A DNA stretch of 64,000 bases from UBA3824 sp017541145 (GTDB taxonomy: Bacteria; Bacteroidota; Bacteroidia; Bacteroidales; UBA3824): assembly GCA_947168365.1 (NCBI GenBank), contig CAMVLO010000001.1, positions 83,183 to 147,182 on the forward strand. Reading direction: 5' to 3'. This document shows, one piece after another, positions 24,251 to 33,965 of this stretch. Below the pieces are notes generated by a model. It saw only the letters and a program-made list of their open reading frames with translations. It was not told where the DNA came from and searched no databases. Position 1 is the first letter of the stretch. Every line of letters starts with the position of its first letter. The translations under genes and the position numbers were made by a program.

Positions 24251-25894
24251 CTACTTGTGTTCCAATTGGATAGTTTCAGTAGTGATGTCAGCAACTTCTG
24301 ACGGACCCCAGTACTGAATTGGACCAGGATATTGATAATCAGTTTCGATAGCCCATTTTTCGCGTTGAGAAGCGAAATATTGGAAAGGACCGCCGTCGAG
24401 TTTTACCAATGCTTTCTGGATAACAGGTTTCATCTTACCGTTACGTTTTTCCATGTTCATCATAGCAGTGATAGGAATACCACCGGCGAGCCATTCAGAA
24501 GCAGGTTTTGTAGTGTTGCGAACAGATGACATGTAACCTGTTTTGCCTGATGAAATCAACAATGCAGCTACGCGGCCGAGTGAGTAGCAGTAGTCAGCAT
24601 CGAAGTTAGACGGAGCTGCACAACGACCTTCATAACCGAAGAAGTGGTGTTGAGTAGAGAATTTGCCGTTGAATTTGCCTTCAGCTTTCCAAGCAGCCAA
24701 TTTCTTAGCAACCATTTCAGCAAGCAATTGTTCTGTTTCGATGAGAGAAACTTGTACGTTGCCGTGAGGATCGCGTTCGAGAGCCAATTGTTTTGATACT
24801 GATGCAGGCAAAGATTCGAAAATAGCAGCGTTTTCTTTAGACAAGTGAGCTACTACGTAACTGATTTTTTCGTCAGCAGCTACTTTGTCGAATTCAGCTT
24901 GGTTAGCAGCCAACATATCGTTGAGTTCGGCGATAAGTTTTTTGATAGCCGGGATAAATTCGATAAGACCTTCCGGAACCAAAACTGTACCGAAGTTCAA
25001 ACCTTTGTCAGCTCTGTTTTTAACAGCTGTAGCGATATATGTTACAACATCGTCAAGTGATTGATTTTTAGCTTCAACTTCTTCGCCAACCAATGTGATG
25101 TTAGGATGAGTTTTGAGAGCGCATTCCAATGTAACGTGGCTTGCAGAACGACCCATCAATTTGATGAAGTGCCAGTATTTTTTAGCAGAGTTGGCATCGC
25201 GTTCGATATTTCCGATTACTTCAGAGTAAACTTTTGTTGCTGTATCAAAACCGAATGAAGTTTCAATCATTTCGTTTTTCAAGTCGCCGTCGATAGTTTT
25301 AGGACAGCCGATTACTTGAATACCGGTATTTTTAGCCTTGTAGTATTCTGCCAAAACGCAAGCATTAGTATTGGAATCGTCACCGCCGATGATTACGATA
25401 GCAGTGATATTCAATTTCTTGCAGATTTCAAGACCTTTGTCAAATTGATCGATTTCTTCCAATTTTGTACGGCCTGAACCGATGATATCAAAACCGCCGG
25501 TGTTTCTGTATTCGTCGATAATATCAGAAGTAAGTTCGATGTATTTGTGGTCTACCAAACCTGAAGGACCACCGAGGAAACCGTAAAGTTTAGAATCCTT
25601 GTTGATGGCTTTGATACCGTCGAAAATACCGGAAATTACATTGTGTCCGCCCGGAGCCTGACCGCCTGAAAGGATTACGCCGACATTGATAGCTTTGTCA
25701 GACATTGCTTGTTGAGCTGTCTCGAATGTTACGATTGGCAAACCGTATGTGTTAGGGAACAATTTTTTGATTTCGGCTTGGTCAGCTACTGATTCTGTAG
25801 CTTTGCCTTCTACTAATTTTGTAGCGCCTTTTATTGATGCAGGTACTTTAGGTTGGTAAGCTGCACGCGCAATTTGTAAAGGACTTTTAGTCAT
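24251..25894 (-). CDS. pfp: Diphosphate--fructose-6-phosphate 1-phosphotransferase
   Basis: 547 aa, the long PPi-dependent phosphofructokinase type. GGQAPGGHN at residues 77-85, GGDDSNTNA where ATP enzymes have GGDGS, and PKTIDGDLKN where ATP enzymes have PGTIDND; the Asp and Lys changes mark PPi specificity. It reversibly phosphorylates fructose 6-phosphate with pyrophosphate, saving ATP in glycolysis. Promoter-like TATATTTG on the minus strand at 25947-25940. Single-gene unit. Confidence 0.95.
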   Translation of the reverse strand: MTKSPLQIARAAYQPKVPASIKGATKLVEGKATESVADQAEIKKLFPNTYGLPIVTFETAQQAMSDKAINVGVILSGGQAPGGHNVISGIFDGIKAINKDSKLYGFLGGPSGLVDHKYIELTSDIIDEYRNTGGFDIIGSGRTKLEEIDQFDKGLEICKKLNITAIVIIGGDDSNTNACVLAEYYKAKNTGIQVIGCPKTIDGDLKNEMIETSFGFDTATKVYSEVIGNIERDANSAKKYWHFIKLMGRSASHVTLECALKTHPNITLVGEEVEAKNQSLDDVVTYIATAVKNRADKGLNFGTVLVPEGLIEFIPAIKKLIAELNDMLAANQAEFDKVAADEKISYVVAHLSKENAAIFESLPASVSKQLALERDPHGNVQVSLIETEQLLAEMVAKKLAAWKAEGKFNGKFSTQHHFFGYEGRCAAPSNFDADYCYSLGRVAALLISSGKTGYMSSVRNTTKPASEWLAGGIPITAMMNMEKRNGKMKPVIQKALVKLDGGPFQYFASQREKWAIETDYQYPGPIQYWGPSEVADITTETIQLEHK

Positions 25895-25990
25895 TTTATT
25901 TTGTTTATTAATATTGATTTTTAATGTCTGTTTTGGTTACAAATATATGTTATCTTCTCGGATATGACAAATTTTTTTGATGTTAATTTG

Positions 25991-26614
25991 TTATTCTCCT
26001 GATGTTGTTTCCGATTCTTCTGTGTTTTCGGTATCTTCTTCCGGTTTTGGTTTTTCAACAAAAGAAGTTGTACCGTCAGCCCAAACCGATCCGTGTTCTT
26101 TGATAGGAATATCGCAGGAAATCTCTGTAGGACTGATATTGAGGGCGCGGTCTATTACGTGAATCTCGTATCTGATAGTGTCATAAGATGATATAAACGC
26201 TATCGGGGTTTCGATTTTTACAGTAATTTCGGCTTTCAGATACTTGTTTTGTCCCAACGGTGCTTGATACGGAATTCTGTATTTACCTGTAAGAGATTCT
26301 ATTGTACGGTATGTGCCGTCAGATTCTTTGTTGCTTGCAGTTATAAACAGATTGTTGGTATATAGCGAGTCGGAACTGAAATTTCCAGTACTGTCTGAAG
26401 CATTCAATCCGAGATTTCCGTCGCCGTCTATTACCTCAAGTTTCAGACGTTGTAATTTTACTTCGTTTCCCAAATTGTCCACGGTGTCAGCAATATAGAC
26501 ACTCAAAAAGCTTACTTCCGGCAATTCGGAATAGGTTTCGAGTTTTTCGCAAGAGCTTATCATGCCCGCTGCCAACATCATTACAACTGATAATATTCCT
26601 AAAAACTTTTTCAT
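25991..26614 (-). CDS. Hypothetical lipoprotein downstream of der
   Basis: 207 aa with lipobox GMISSC (Cys ~22), a beta-rich middle with a DGDGNLGLNASD segment, and an acidic Glu/Thr-rich tail. It starts 12 bp after the der stop and is probably co-transcribed. Family not named with confidence. Confidence 0.65.
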   Translation of the reverse strand: MKKFLGILSVVMMLAAGMISSCEKLETYSELPEVSFLSVYIADTVDNLGNEVKLQRLKLEVIDGDGNLGLNASDSTGNFSSDSLYTNNLFITASNKESDGTYRTIESLTGKYRIPYQAPLGQNKYLKAEITVKIETPIAFISSYDTIRYEIHVIDRALNISPTEISCDIPIKEHGSVWADGTTSFVEKPKPEEDTENTEESETTSGE

Positions 26615-26626
26615 TTTGGTTTATGA

Positions 26627-27934
26627 TTATTTCTTTCTGAAGAAAATCTTCATCGGCACGCCGCAAAAATCAATATCCTTTCTAAGTCTGTTCTCGATAT
26701 ATCTGCGGTACGGATCGCGGATGTATTGAGGTAAGTTGCAGAACAAAGCAAATGTCGGATAATATGTCGGCAATTGTGTTGCATATTTTATGCGGATAAA
26801 TTTGCCTTTCCATGCCGGCGGCGGTGTTTCTTCTACATACTGATGAATAAGTGCGTTGAGTTTTGAGGTCGAGATTTTTTTAGTTCTGTTTTCGTAAACA
26901 TGTACTGCCTCTTCCATCGCTTTCAAAAGTCTTTGTTTTGTAACTGTAGATGTAAATACTACAGGAACATCCGAGAATGGTTCAAGACTTTTCTTAACAT
27001 ATTCTTCGTAACTTTTTGTAGCGTTGTCTTCTGATTTGTCCATCAAGTCCCATTTGTTGACGCATACTACAAGACCTTTGTTGTTTTCTTTGATAATTCT
27101 GAAAACGTTCATATCCTGAGACTCAATACCTTGAGTAGCATCAATCATGAGAATACAAACGTCGGATTCTTCTATTGCGCGTACTGAACGCAATGTAGAA
27201 TAAAATTCGATGTTTTCAGTAACTTTTGCTTTTTTTCTCAAACCGGCAGTATCCACGAGTATAAAATCGTGACCGAATTTGTTGTATCTTGTGTTGATAG
27301 TATCGCGGGTAGTACCGGCAATCGGTGTTACAATATTTCTTTCAGTACCGGTAAGGGCATTGATAAGCGATGATTTACCGACATTAGGACGTCCTACAAT
27401 TGCAATTTTTGGAATTCCGGCTTCGTCGTCAACGGTATCGTCGGAGAATTTTTCAACTACGGCATCCAGCAAATCGCCTGTACCTGTACCTGTAGCCGCT
27501 CCTATAGTATACAATTGATCGAAACCGAGCGACCAAAATGCGTTGCTTTCAAGTTGCAATGTCGGGTTGTCGGTTTTGTTAACGGTAAGAAAAACCGGTT
27601 TGTTGGTTTTTCTCAAAATATCTGCAATCACTTCGTCTCCCGGTGTTACGCCTTCTTTGGCATCGGTCATAAAAATTATAACGTCAGCCTCGTCGATGGC
27701 GAACATCACTTGTTTCTGGATCTCGTTTTCGAAAATATCGTCTGAATCTTTTACGTAACCGCCAGTATCAATTACAGAAAATTCCTTTCCGTTCCAGTCT
27801 GATTTTCCATAATGACGGTCACGGGTTACTCCGGCTGTCTCATGCACAATGGCTTCCCTTGTTTGGGTGAGACGGTTGAATAAAGTGGATTTGCCTACAT
27901 TCGGGCAGCCCACAATTGCTACAATATTGCTCAT
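26627..27934 (-). CDS. der: Ribosome biogenesis GTPase Der (EngA)
   Basis: 435 aa with the diagnostic pair of GTPase domains: GCPNVGKSTLFNRL near residue 9 and GRPNVGKSSLINAL near 181, each with DTxG and NKxD motifs, followed by a C-terminal KH-like domain (PPPAWKGKFIRIKYATQ). Needed for maturation of the 50S subunit. Length is normal. Confidence 0.97.
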   Translation of the reverse strand: MSNIVAIVGCPNVGKSTLFNRLTQTREAIVHETAGVTRDRHYGKSDWNGKEFSVIDTGGYVKDSDDIFENEIQKQVMFAIDEADVIIFMTDAKEGVTPGDEVIADILRKTNKPVFLTVNKTDNPTLQLESNAFWSLGFDQLYTIGAATGTGTGDLLDAVVEKFSDDTVDDEAGIPKIAIVGRPNVGKSSLINALTGTERNIVTPIAGTTRDTINTRYNKFGHDFILVDTAGLRKKAKVTENIEFYSTLRSVRAIEESDVCILMIDATQGIESQDMNVFRIIKENNKGLVVCVNKWDLMDKSEDNATKSYEEYVKKSLEPFSDVPVVFTSTVTKQRLLKAMEEAVHVYENRTKKISTSKLNALIHQYVEETPPPAWKGKFIRIKYATQLPTYYPTFALFCNLPQYIRDPYRRYIENRLRKDIDFCGVPMKIFFRKK

Positions 27935-28019
27935 AAATAATTAGTTTATAATGCTTTTATCACAAAAGGATTATTAATTTGAGATGTAATACTATATATA
28001 GTTTTTTATAAATATAATT

Positions 28020-28256
28020 TTACTCTGCTTTGGTTTTCAGGAAAGTATCGATAAGTTGTACTGCGGATTCTACATTTTCTGCTTCCACTTCCAAAACTAC
28101 AGTGGGATCAAATGTAGAAACCGAATATTTACTTTCGTTCTCATCGCCGCGTCTGTTTTCTACAAAACACTTGATGCCGTTGCTTTCCAGATGTTTTCTT
28201 ATGATATTCACGTCTATGGCAGGACCGCTGAATACCTTGTAAAGTTGTGTTTCCAT
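28020..28256 (-). CDS. DUF2007-like small protein
   Basis: 78 aa from the ATG at 28256; an upstream in-frame start would add only three residues. Pattern of a DUF2007 (putative signal-transducing) domain: KVFSGPAIDVNIIRKHLESNGI, CFVENRRGDE, then VLEVEAENVESAVQLID. This fold resembles PII/ACT-type small domains. No partner is evident. Confidence 0.7.
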   Translation of the reverse strand: METQLYKVFSGPAIDVNIIRKHLESNGIKCFVENRRGDENESKYSVSTFDPTVVLEVEAENVESAVQLIDTFLKTKAE

Positions 28257-28381
28257 AATTCGCACCTTATATTTTACGACCGCAAATATATAATTTTTTT
28301 ACTAAAAAAAGTATCAGTCATGTAATAAATTCTCTATTTATTAATTTTCGACCAATTTTTTTTCATTTTGTTTTTAACCGT

Positions 28382-30001
28382 TTACTTTTGTTTTACAGTC
28401 ATTTTGTAGATCGAACTGCCTCTTGAGCCGAGTACTACATGGTTGCCTTCTACAACTATCGGTGTAGATTCAAAATTGCTGCCTACGGATTTTACATAAA
28501 TTATTTCGCCGGTGCTGCCTTCTATGATATAAATTCTGCCGGCTGTATCGCCCGTTACGATAAATTGTTCGTTGTTTTCGTTCAAAAGTCCAACCGGCGA
28601 CGACCATGAATAATATTTCAAACTTGTTTGGTAGCGAAGTTTTCCGGTTTGAGTTTCAAAAGCGTAAAAATATCCGTTTTGACCATTTTCGTTGGCAACA
28701 TAGTTAACAAAAATCAAATCAGAACAATTTCCAGAACCGACAAGCGGGGTAGAGTAGTAGCCGCCGTCAAAATGTTTGGTTCCGATGTTAACTTTTTTTG
28801 CTTCTTGGTCGTAACTCCAAATTTTTTCGCCGGTCAAACCGTCAATTTTTGAAAAATGTGACTGTCCTGTTGCGCCTTGACGATCCATCTCGCAGCCCGA
28901 ATAGATGTAAGGATGCCCGTCTTCTTCTACAATTACGGGTGTGCCGTCGGTATCGTCTTTGTTGTCAAATCGCCAAACCGGTTTCATTGTATTGAGATTG
29001 ATACACATCACATTGCCGTGATTATCACCGATATAACCGTAATTTGCATATACTGCCATCGACGATTCCATACCCGGACCGCCTGCACCTTTTCTTTTAT
29101 ATTTAAGTGTGCTTTGAAGTTTTTCTTCGCCGTTTTCTACATAGTATTTATAAATAGTGCCGTTTTCTGAGGGTCTGAATACAAATTGTCCTACTCTTAT
29201 TGGTGACGAATCCGATGCTCCCCAGCCGCGCCATGCTTTGCTGTCACGCATTTGGGCATTTCTTGTATTATGATTAAACAAATCTATTGTGATTTGTCCG
29301 AAAGGTTCTCTCGCCGGAACTCCTTGTCCTACATATACTTTGCCGTTCATTGCCGGATCTATCATCAGCGTACCTTTTATCGGATTGTTAACATAAACCG
29401 ATTCCCGCGACTTTTTGCCGGTTTCGTAATTTATAAAGTATACATTGCTGCTCAGCGAACCGAGTATTATCTCCTTGTTGCTGAAATCTTCGGTGAGTTG
29501 AGCTTTGGAATTTTTGAATTTTGTAACCATAGAATCCGGCCAATTAATATAAAGCGGTTGACCAGTCCAACCCGTGCCGCCGCCCCAAGTGCCGTATTTG
29601 GTAGGCGTGTTGTCAATATCGGTTTTAAAAGTCCAGTCAATCAACACAGTATCGGGTTTTCCTTCCACATATCCGTTGTAATTAGCACGTCGCCACGGAT
29701 CGCCGCGAAATGTAAGAATACCGTCGATATTTTCGTAACAATTTTTCAGCGAATTGATTTTGCTGTCAATTGTAGTATCAAAAATTTCGGTTTTATACTC
29801 AAAAATATCAATACTTGTAAACTGAGTATCCGGAAGCTCCTTGATTTTAGTCAGTTGTGGTTTTGTATCAAAAATCGAGTCTTTTTTGATTTCAGGAATA
29901 GAGTCATGTACGAAATACGGATTTTGACCGCCGGATTGTTTGCAACTCTCAGAATATAAAGCAGTTGTTATCGCAATGAGATAATATAGTTGTATTTTCA
30001 T
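28382..30001 (-). CDS. PQQ-like beta-propeller lipoprotein
   Basis: 539 aa with a lipobox-like SESC (Cys ~20). The main body has blades of the PQQ/WD40-like type: GYIGDNHGNVMCINLNTMKPVW, SKIDGLTGEKIWSYD, GYFYAFETQTGKLRYQ, GRIYIIEGSTGEIIYV. No catalytic PQQ-enzyme motif was seen, so a binding or scaffold role at the membrane is more likely than dehydrogenase activity. Promoter-like TAAATTTG on the minus strand at 30056-30049. Confidence 0.75.
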   Translation of the reverse strand: MKIQLYYLIAITTALYSESCKQSGGQNPYFVHDSIPEIKKDSIFDTKPQLTKIKELPDTQFTSIDIFEYKTEIFDTTIDSKINSLKNCYENIDGILTFRGDPWRRANYNGYVEGKPDTVLIDWTFKTDIDNTPTKYGTWGGGTGWTGQPLYINWPDSMVTKFKNSKAQLTEDFSNKEIILGSLSSNVYFINYETGKKSRESVYVNNPIKGTLMIDPAMNGKVYVGQGVPAREPFGQITIDLFNHNTRNAQMRDSKAWRGWGASDSSPIRVGQFVFRPSENGTIYKYYVENGEEKLQSTLKYKRKGAGGPGMESSMAVYANYGYIGDNHGNVMCINLNTMKPVWRFDNKDDTDGTPVIVEEDGHPYIYSGCEMDRQGATGQSHFSKIDGLTGEKIWSYDQEAKKVNIGTKHFDGGYYSTPLVGSGNCSDLIFVNYVANENGQNGYFYAFETQTGKLRYQTSLKYYSWSSPVGLLNENNEQFIVTGDTAGRIYIIEGSTGEIIYVKSVGSNFESTPIVVEGNHVVLGSRGSSIYKMTVKQK

Positions 30002-30155
30002 GTTGTTGTTTTAATTGTTTTATGCTAAATTATTGTGAATTAATGGCGCAAATTTAAATAAAAGTTATTAAACTAAAAAAACTCAAAAAAAATTTTAACT
30101 TCCTGAGAATTTTTAGTAAAATTGCAAAATTTTTTATAAAACAATCGCAATTACC

Positions 30156-31652
30156 ATGGCACATATAATTAATGAGATTTCAAGAACATTCAACGAGTAT
30201 CTTCTGATACCGGGTTTAACCACCAGAGAATGTACCCCAAACAACGTTAATTTAAAGACCCCTCTCGTAAAATTCAAGAAAGGAGAGCAACCGTCAATAA
30301 CATTGAACATCCCGTTTACCTCTGCGATAATGCAGTCGGTATCAGATAGTAATATGGCTATCGCGCTGGCAAAAAACGGTGGTATCTCTTTTATCTTCGG
30401 TTCGCAGTCGATAGAGTCGCAGGCCGAGATGGTGAGAAAAGTAAAAAAATACAAAGCGGGTTTTGTAGTCAGCAACGCCAATCTTACTCCGGAAAATACC
30501 TTGGCGGATGTAATTGCATTAAAACAAAAAACCGGCTATAGTACAATCGGTATTACTTCGGACGGCACTTCTAACGGAAAACTTCTTGGTTTGGTAACTT
30601 CCCGCGACTATCGTCCTAACCGCGATGCTCACGACAAGAAAGTGAAAGATTTTATGACTCCTTTTGATAAACTTGTTGTAGCTCACTATCCTATAGATCT
30701 CAATCAGGCAAACGATATTATTTGGACCAACAAAATCAACGCATTGCCGATTATCGACGACGATCAAAACCTCAAATTCTTTGTATTCCGCAAAGATTAC
30801 GATTCTCATAAAATAAATCCTCAAGAACTTTTAGACAAAGACAAATCGCTTCTCGTAGGAGCCGGAGTTAATACTCGCGACTATGCTGAGCGTATTCCAG
30901 CATTGGTGGAAGCCGGTGTGGATGTTATCTGTATGGATTCGTCTGACGGTTTTTCTGAGTGGCAAAAGGAAACAATAAAATGGGTTCGTGAAAAATACGG
31001 TGAAAAATTGAAAATCGGTGCAGGAAACGTTGTAGATGCCGAAGGTTTCAACTATTTGGCAGAATCCGGAGCTGATTTTGTAAAAGTAGGTATCGGTGGC
31101 GGTTCTATCTGTATCACCCGCGAACAAAAAGGTATCGGACGAGGACAGGCTACTGCACTTATTGATGTAGCAAGAGCCCGTGACGAATATTTCAAGAAAA
31201 CCGGTGTTTATGTTCCAATCTGTTCAGACGGCGGTTTGGTACAAGATTATCACATGGTTTTGGCTTTGGCAATGGGTGCAGACTTCCTTATGATGGGACG
31301 TTATTTTGCACGTTTTGATGAGAGTCCTACAAAGAAAATTATGATCAACGGTTCTTACATGAAAGAATATTGGGGCGAAGGCTCTAACCGCGCTCGCAAC
31401 TGGCAACGTTATGACATGGGTGGCGAGGCTACTATGAAATTTGAAGAAGGTGTTGATTCATACGTTCCATACGCCGGAGAACTCAAAGACAATCTTACAG
31501 TTACAATTGATAAGATAAAATCTACGATGTGTTCTTGCGGAGTAACAAGCATTGCAGATCTTCAGCAGAATGCAAAAATCACATTGGTATCATCTACTTC
31601 TATTGTGGAAGGCGGTGCTCATGATGTAGTTCTCAAAGAACAGAAACAATAA
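30156..31652 (+). CDS. guaB: IMP dehydrogenase
   Basis: 498 aa. IMPDH barrel with the N-terminal LIPGLTTRE and VNLKTPLV segments, an inserted CBS pair (~95-225), the GGGSICITRE catalytic Cys loop near 310-320 and the GRYFARFDESP flap region. Oxidises IMP to XMP for guanine nucleotide synthesis. The sequence is somewhat divergent in the flap (EYWGEGSNRARNWQRY). Confidence 0.92.
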   Translation: MAHIINEISRTFNEYLLIPGLTTRECTPNNVNLKTPLVKFKKGEQPSITLNIPFTSAIMQSVSDSNMAIALAKNGGISFIFGSQSIESQAEMVRKVKKYKAGFVVSNANLTPENTLADVIALKQKTGYSTIGITSDGTSNGKLLGLVTSRDYRPNRDAHDKKVKDFMTPFDKLVVAHYPIDLNQANDIIWTNKINALPIIDDDQNLKFFVFRKDYDSHKINPQELLDKDKSLLVGAGVNTRDYAERIPALVEAGVDVICMDSSDGFSEWQKETIKWVREKYGEKLKIGAGNVVDAEGFNYLAESGADFVKVGIGGGSICITREQKGIGRGQATALIDVARARDEYFKKTGVYVPICSDGGLVQDYHMVLALAMGADFLMMGRYFARFDESPTKKIMINGSYMKEYWGEGSNRARNWQRYDMGGEATMKFEEGVDSYVPYAGELKDNLTVTIDKIKSTMCSCGVTSIADLQQNAKITLVSSTSIVEGGAHDVVLKEQKQ

Positions 31653-31675
31653 GACAAATTTTAATAAAAAAATAT

Positions 31676-31712
31676 AAGCGGCAGTATTCAAAAAAATATT
31701 GCCGCTTTTTCT
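31676..31712. terminator. Bidirectional terminator between guaB and rarA
   Basis: Arms AAGCGGCAGTATT and AATATTGCCGCTT (13 bp) with T run; it separates convergent genes. Confidence 0.85.
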
Positions 31713-32993
31713 TTATTCTGTTTTGTATTTTCCTTTCCACAATGTATTAATAGTTTCCCTTGCTTTGTTTTCAGAAGGGTTGTGCTGAGGTACGTAAAAT
31801 GTTGTACCTTTGATATCATCGGGCAAAAATTCTTGTTCTACAAAATGACCCGGATAATCGTGAGCGTATTTGTATTCAGCACCGTAGCCGAGTTGCTCCA
31901 TGAGTTTTGTAGGTGCATTTCTCAGATGCAAAGGTATCGGTAAATCTCCGGTTTGATTTGCAAATTTCATTGCATAATTTATAGCGTTGTATGCCGAATT
32001 GGATTTTGGCGAGTTGGCTAAATAAATTACGGTTTCTGCCAAAATTATTCTTGATTCCGGATATCCTATTGTGTTAACAGCTTGAAAACAAGCATTTGCC
32101 AACAGCATTGCATTCGGATTGGCAAGTCCGATATCTTCCGATGCCGAAATCAACAATCTTCTTGCAATAAATTTCAGGTCTTCGCCGCCGTTCAGCATTC
32201 TTGCGAGGTAATAAATAGCAGCATTGGCATCGCTTCCTCGTATCGATTTTATGAAAGCCGAAATTATATCATAGTGCATGTCGCCTTTTTTGTCGTAAAT
32301 CGCGGTATTTTTCTGAAGGCGTTTTGCAACATTTTCGTCATTTATTATTATCTCGTTGCTTGTATCGGCGTTTATTACAAGTTCCAAAATATTAAGAAGT
32401 TTTCGAGCATCGCCACCGCTTTGTCGGAACAGTGCCGTGGTTTCTTCCACCTTGATATTCATATCTTTCAGTACAATATCTTGGGTAAGAGCGCGGTTTA
32501 AAAGTTCTTCTAAATCACTCTTTTCCAATGATTTTAGTACATAAACTTCGCAGCGTGACAGCAGCGGTGTGTTTACCTCAAACGACGGATTTTCGGTAGT
32601 AGCGCCAATCAATGTTACGATACCTTGTTCCACAGCGCCGAGTAGCGAATCCTGTTGCGATTTGCTGAATCTGTGGATTTCGTCGATGAACAAAATTGGT
32701 GTCGGGCTGTTGAAAAATGATTGTTTCTGAGCTTTTTCTATTACATCGCGAACGTCTTTTACACCGCTGGAAACGGCACTAAGACTGTACATCGCTCTGT
32801 TGCTGGATTTTGCGATTATTTTGGCAAGTGTAGTTTTGCCCACGCCCGGAGGTCCCCAAAGTATGATACTCTGAATTCTGCCGGTTTCTATCATATTTCT
32901 CAGTACCGCACCTTCTCCAACAAGGTGTTTTTGTCCGATATAGTCGTCAAGATTTTTAGGCCTCATTCTCTCGGCCAATGGCATATTTGACAT
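31713..32993 (-). CDS. rarA: Replication-associated recombination protein A (RarA/MgsA)
   Basis: 426 aa AAA+ ATPase. RMRPKNLDDYIGQKHL N-terminus, Walker A GPPGVGKTT near residue 49, FIDEIHRF Walker B, TTENPSFEVN sensor 1, and the MgsA C-terminal region (YLARMLNGGED, RRLLISASEDIGLANP). Acts at stalled replication forks. A perfect -7 box TACCTTTG on the minus strand lies at 33030-33023. Confidence 0.95.
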   Translation of the reverse strand: MSNMPLAERMRPKNLDDYIGQKHLVGEGAVLRNMIETGRIQSIILWGPPGVGKTTLAKIIAKSSNRAMYSLSAVSSGVKDVRDVIEKAQKQSFFNSPTPILFIDEIHRFSKSQQDSLLGAVEQGIVTLIGATTENPSFEVNTPLLSRCEVYVLKSLEKSDLEELLNRALTQDIVLKDMNIKVEETTALFRQSGGDARKLLNILELVINADTSNEIIINDENVAKRLQKNTAIYDKKGDMHYDIISAFIKSIRGSDANAAIYYLARMLNGGEDLKFIARRLLISASEDIGLANPNAMLLANACFQAVNTIGYPESRIILAETVIYLANSPKSNSAYNAINYAMKFANQTGDLPIPLHLRNAPTKLMEQLGYGAEYKYAHDYPGHFVEQEFLPDDIKGTTFYVPQHNPSENKARETINTLWKGKYKTE

Positions 32994-33022
32994 ATTGCTT
33001 TTGTAATGAAAGTTAAATTATG

Positions 33023-33072
33023 CAAAGGTATTAATAATTTTGCGGATTATTGATTATTTTGTTTTAACTTTG
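33023..33072. promoter_or_regulatory. Divergent promoters rarA / HAD phosphatase
   Basis: Minus strand TACCTTTG (33030-33023) faces rarA; plus strand TAACTTTG (33065-33072) faces the HAD gene. Both match TAnnTTTG. Confidence 0.65.
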
Positions 33073-33098
33073 CAAAAATTAGCACTTAACAATTTTTT

Positions 33099-33761
33099 AT
33101 GAAGAAAATTTCAACCGTAATATTTGATATGGACGGCGTTCTGATAGATTCAGAGCCGTTTTGGCATACAGCTGAAAAAGAGATTTTTCTGCGGGAAGGT
33201 GTGAAAATCACGGAAGAGATGTGTTTGGGAGTTCAGGGTTTGAAAGCCGAACATGTAATCGACAAATGGAAATCGATGTTCCCGCAATTGAGCAGAACTT
33301 CAGAGGATTACGCCGCAGAAATAGAATCTGAAGTCAAAAAAAATATACAGCAAAAAGGCGAGCCGATTCAAGGTGTGATTTTCGCTCTCGATTATCTGAA
33401 ATCTCTTGGAATGAAAACTGCTGTTGCCTCTTCCAGCAAATATCACTTGATAAATGCGGTGTTGGACAAATTGGAAATCCGTAAATATTTCGATACAATC
33501 CATTCGTCGGAAGATGAGGCAAACGGCAAACCGGAGCCGGATGTTTTTCTTGGAGCAATGCGCAAACTTGGTTCGGAGCCGGAGGATTGTGTAGTAATAG
33601 AGGATTCCGGCAACGGAGTTTTGGCGGGAAAACGTGCGGGCATGATTGTAGTGGCTGTTCCTCCAAAGGAGCAATTCAATCTGCCGTGTTACGATATTGC
33701 GGATTACAAAATTCAATCACTAAACGACATCGAAAACGTATTCAATCAATTAAAAAATTAA
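33099..33761 (+). CDS. HAD-superfamily sugar-phosphatase
   Basis: 220 aa. Motif I FDMDGVLIDSE near residues 10-20, motif II AVASSSK, motif III/IV KPEPDVFLGAMRKLG and VIEDSGNGVLAGKRAG. Cap-domain layout of the beta-phosphoglucomutase / hexitol phosphatase (HxpB-like) subfamily. The exact substrate is not determinable. tatA starts 6 bp downstream, so the three genes form an operon. Confidence 0.85.
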   Translation: MKKISTVIFDMDGVLIDSEPFWHTAEKEIFLREGVKITEEMCLGVQGLKAEHVIDKWKSMFPQLSRTSEDYAAEIESEVKKNIQQKGEPIQGVIFALDYLKSLGMKTAVASSSKYHLINAVLDKLEIRKYFDTIHSSEDEANGKPEPDVFLGAMRKLGSEPEDCVVIEDSGNGVLAGKRAGMIVVAVPPKEQFNLPCYDIADYKIQSLNDIENVFNQLKN

Positions 33762-33767
33762 ATAATT

Positions 33768-33965
33768 ATGGTATTTCTTTTTATAGGAACACAGGAAATT
33801 ATACTGATACTTTTGGTAATTCTTGTACTTTTTGGCGCAAAAAAAATTCCGGAGCTTATGCGCGGATTGGGCAAAGGCGTAAAAGAATTCAAAGACGGTA
33901 TGAACGGTATCGGTACTGAATCAGAAAAAAAAGATGAGGACAAAAAAGACGACACTCAGAAATGA
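33768..33965 (+). CDS. tatA: Twin-arginine translocase subunit TatA/TatE
   Basis: 65 aa. Short N-terminal membrane helix (TQEIILILLVILVLFG), hinge GAKKIPELMRGLGKGVKEFKDG amphipathic helix, and a charged Lys/Asp tail. Forms the Tat pore that exports folded proteins. Overlaps tatC by 4 bp. Confidence 0.95.
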   Translation: MVFLFIGTQEIILILLVILVLFGAKKIPELMRGLGKGVKEFKDGMNGIGTESEKKDEDKKDDTQK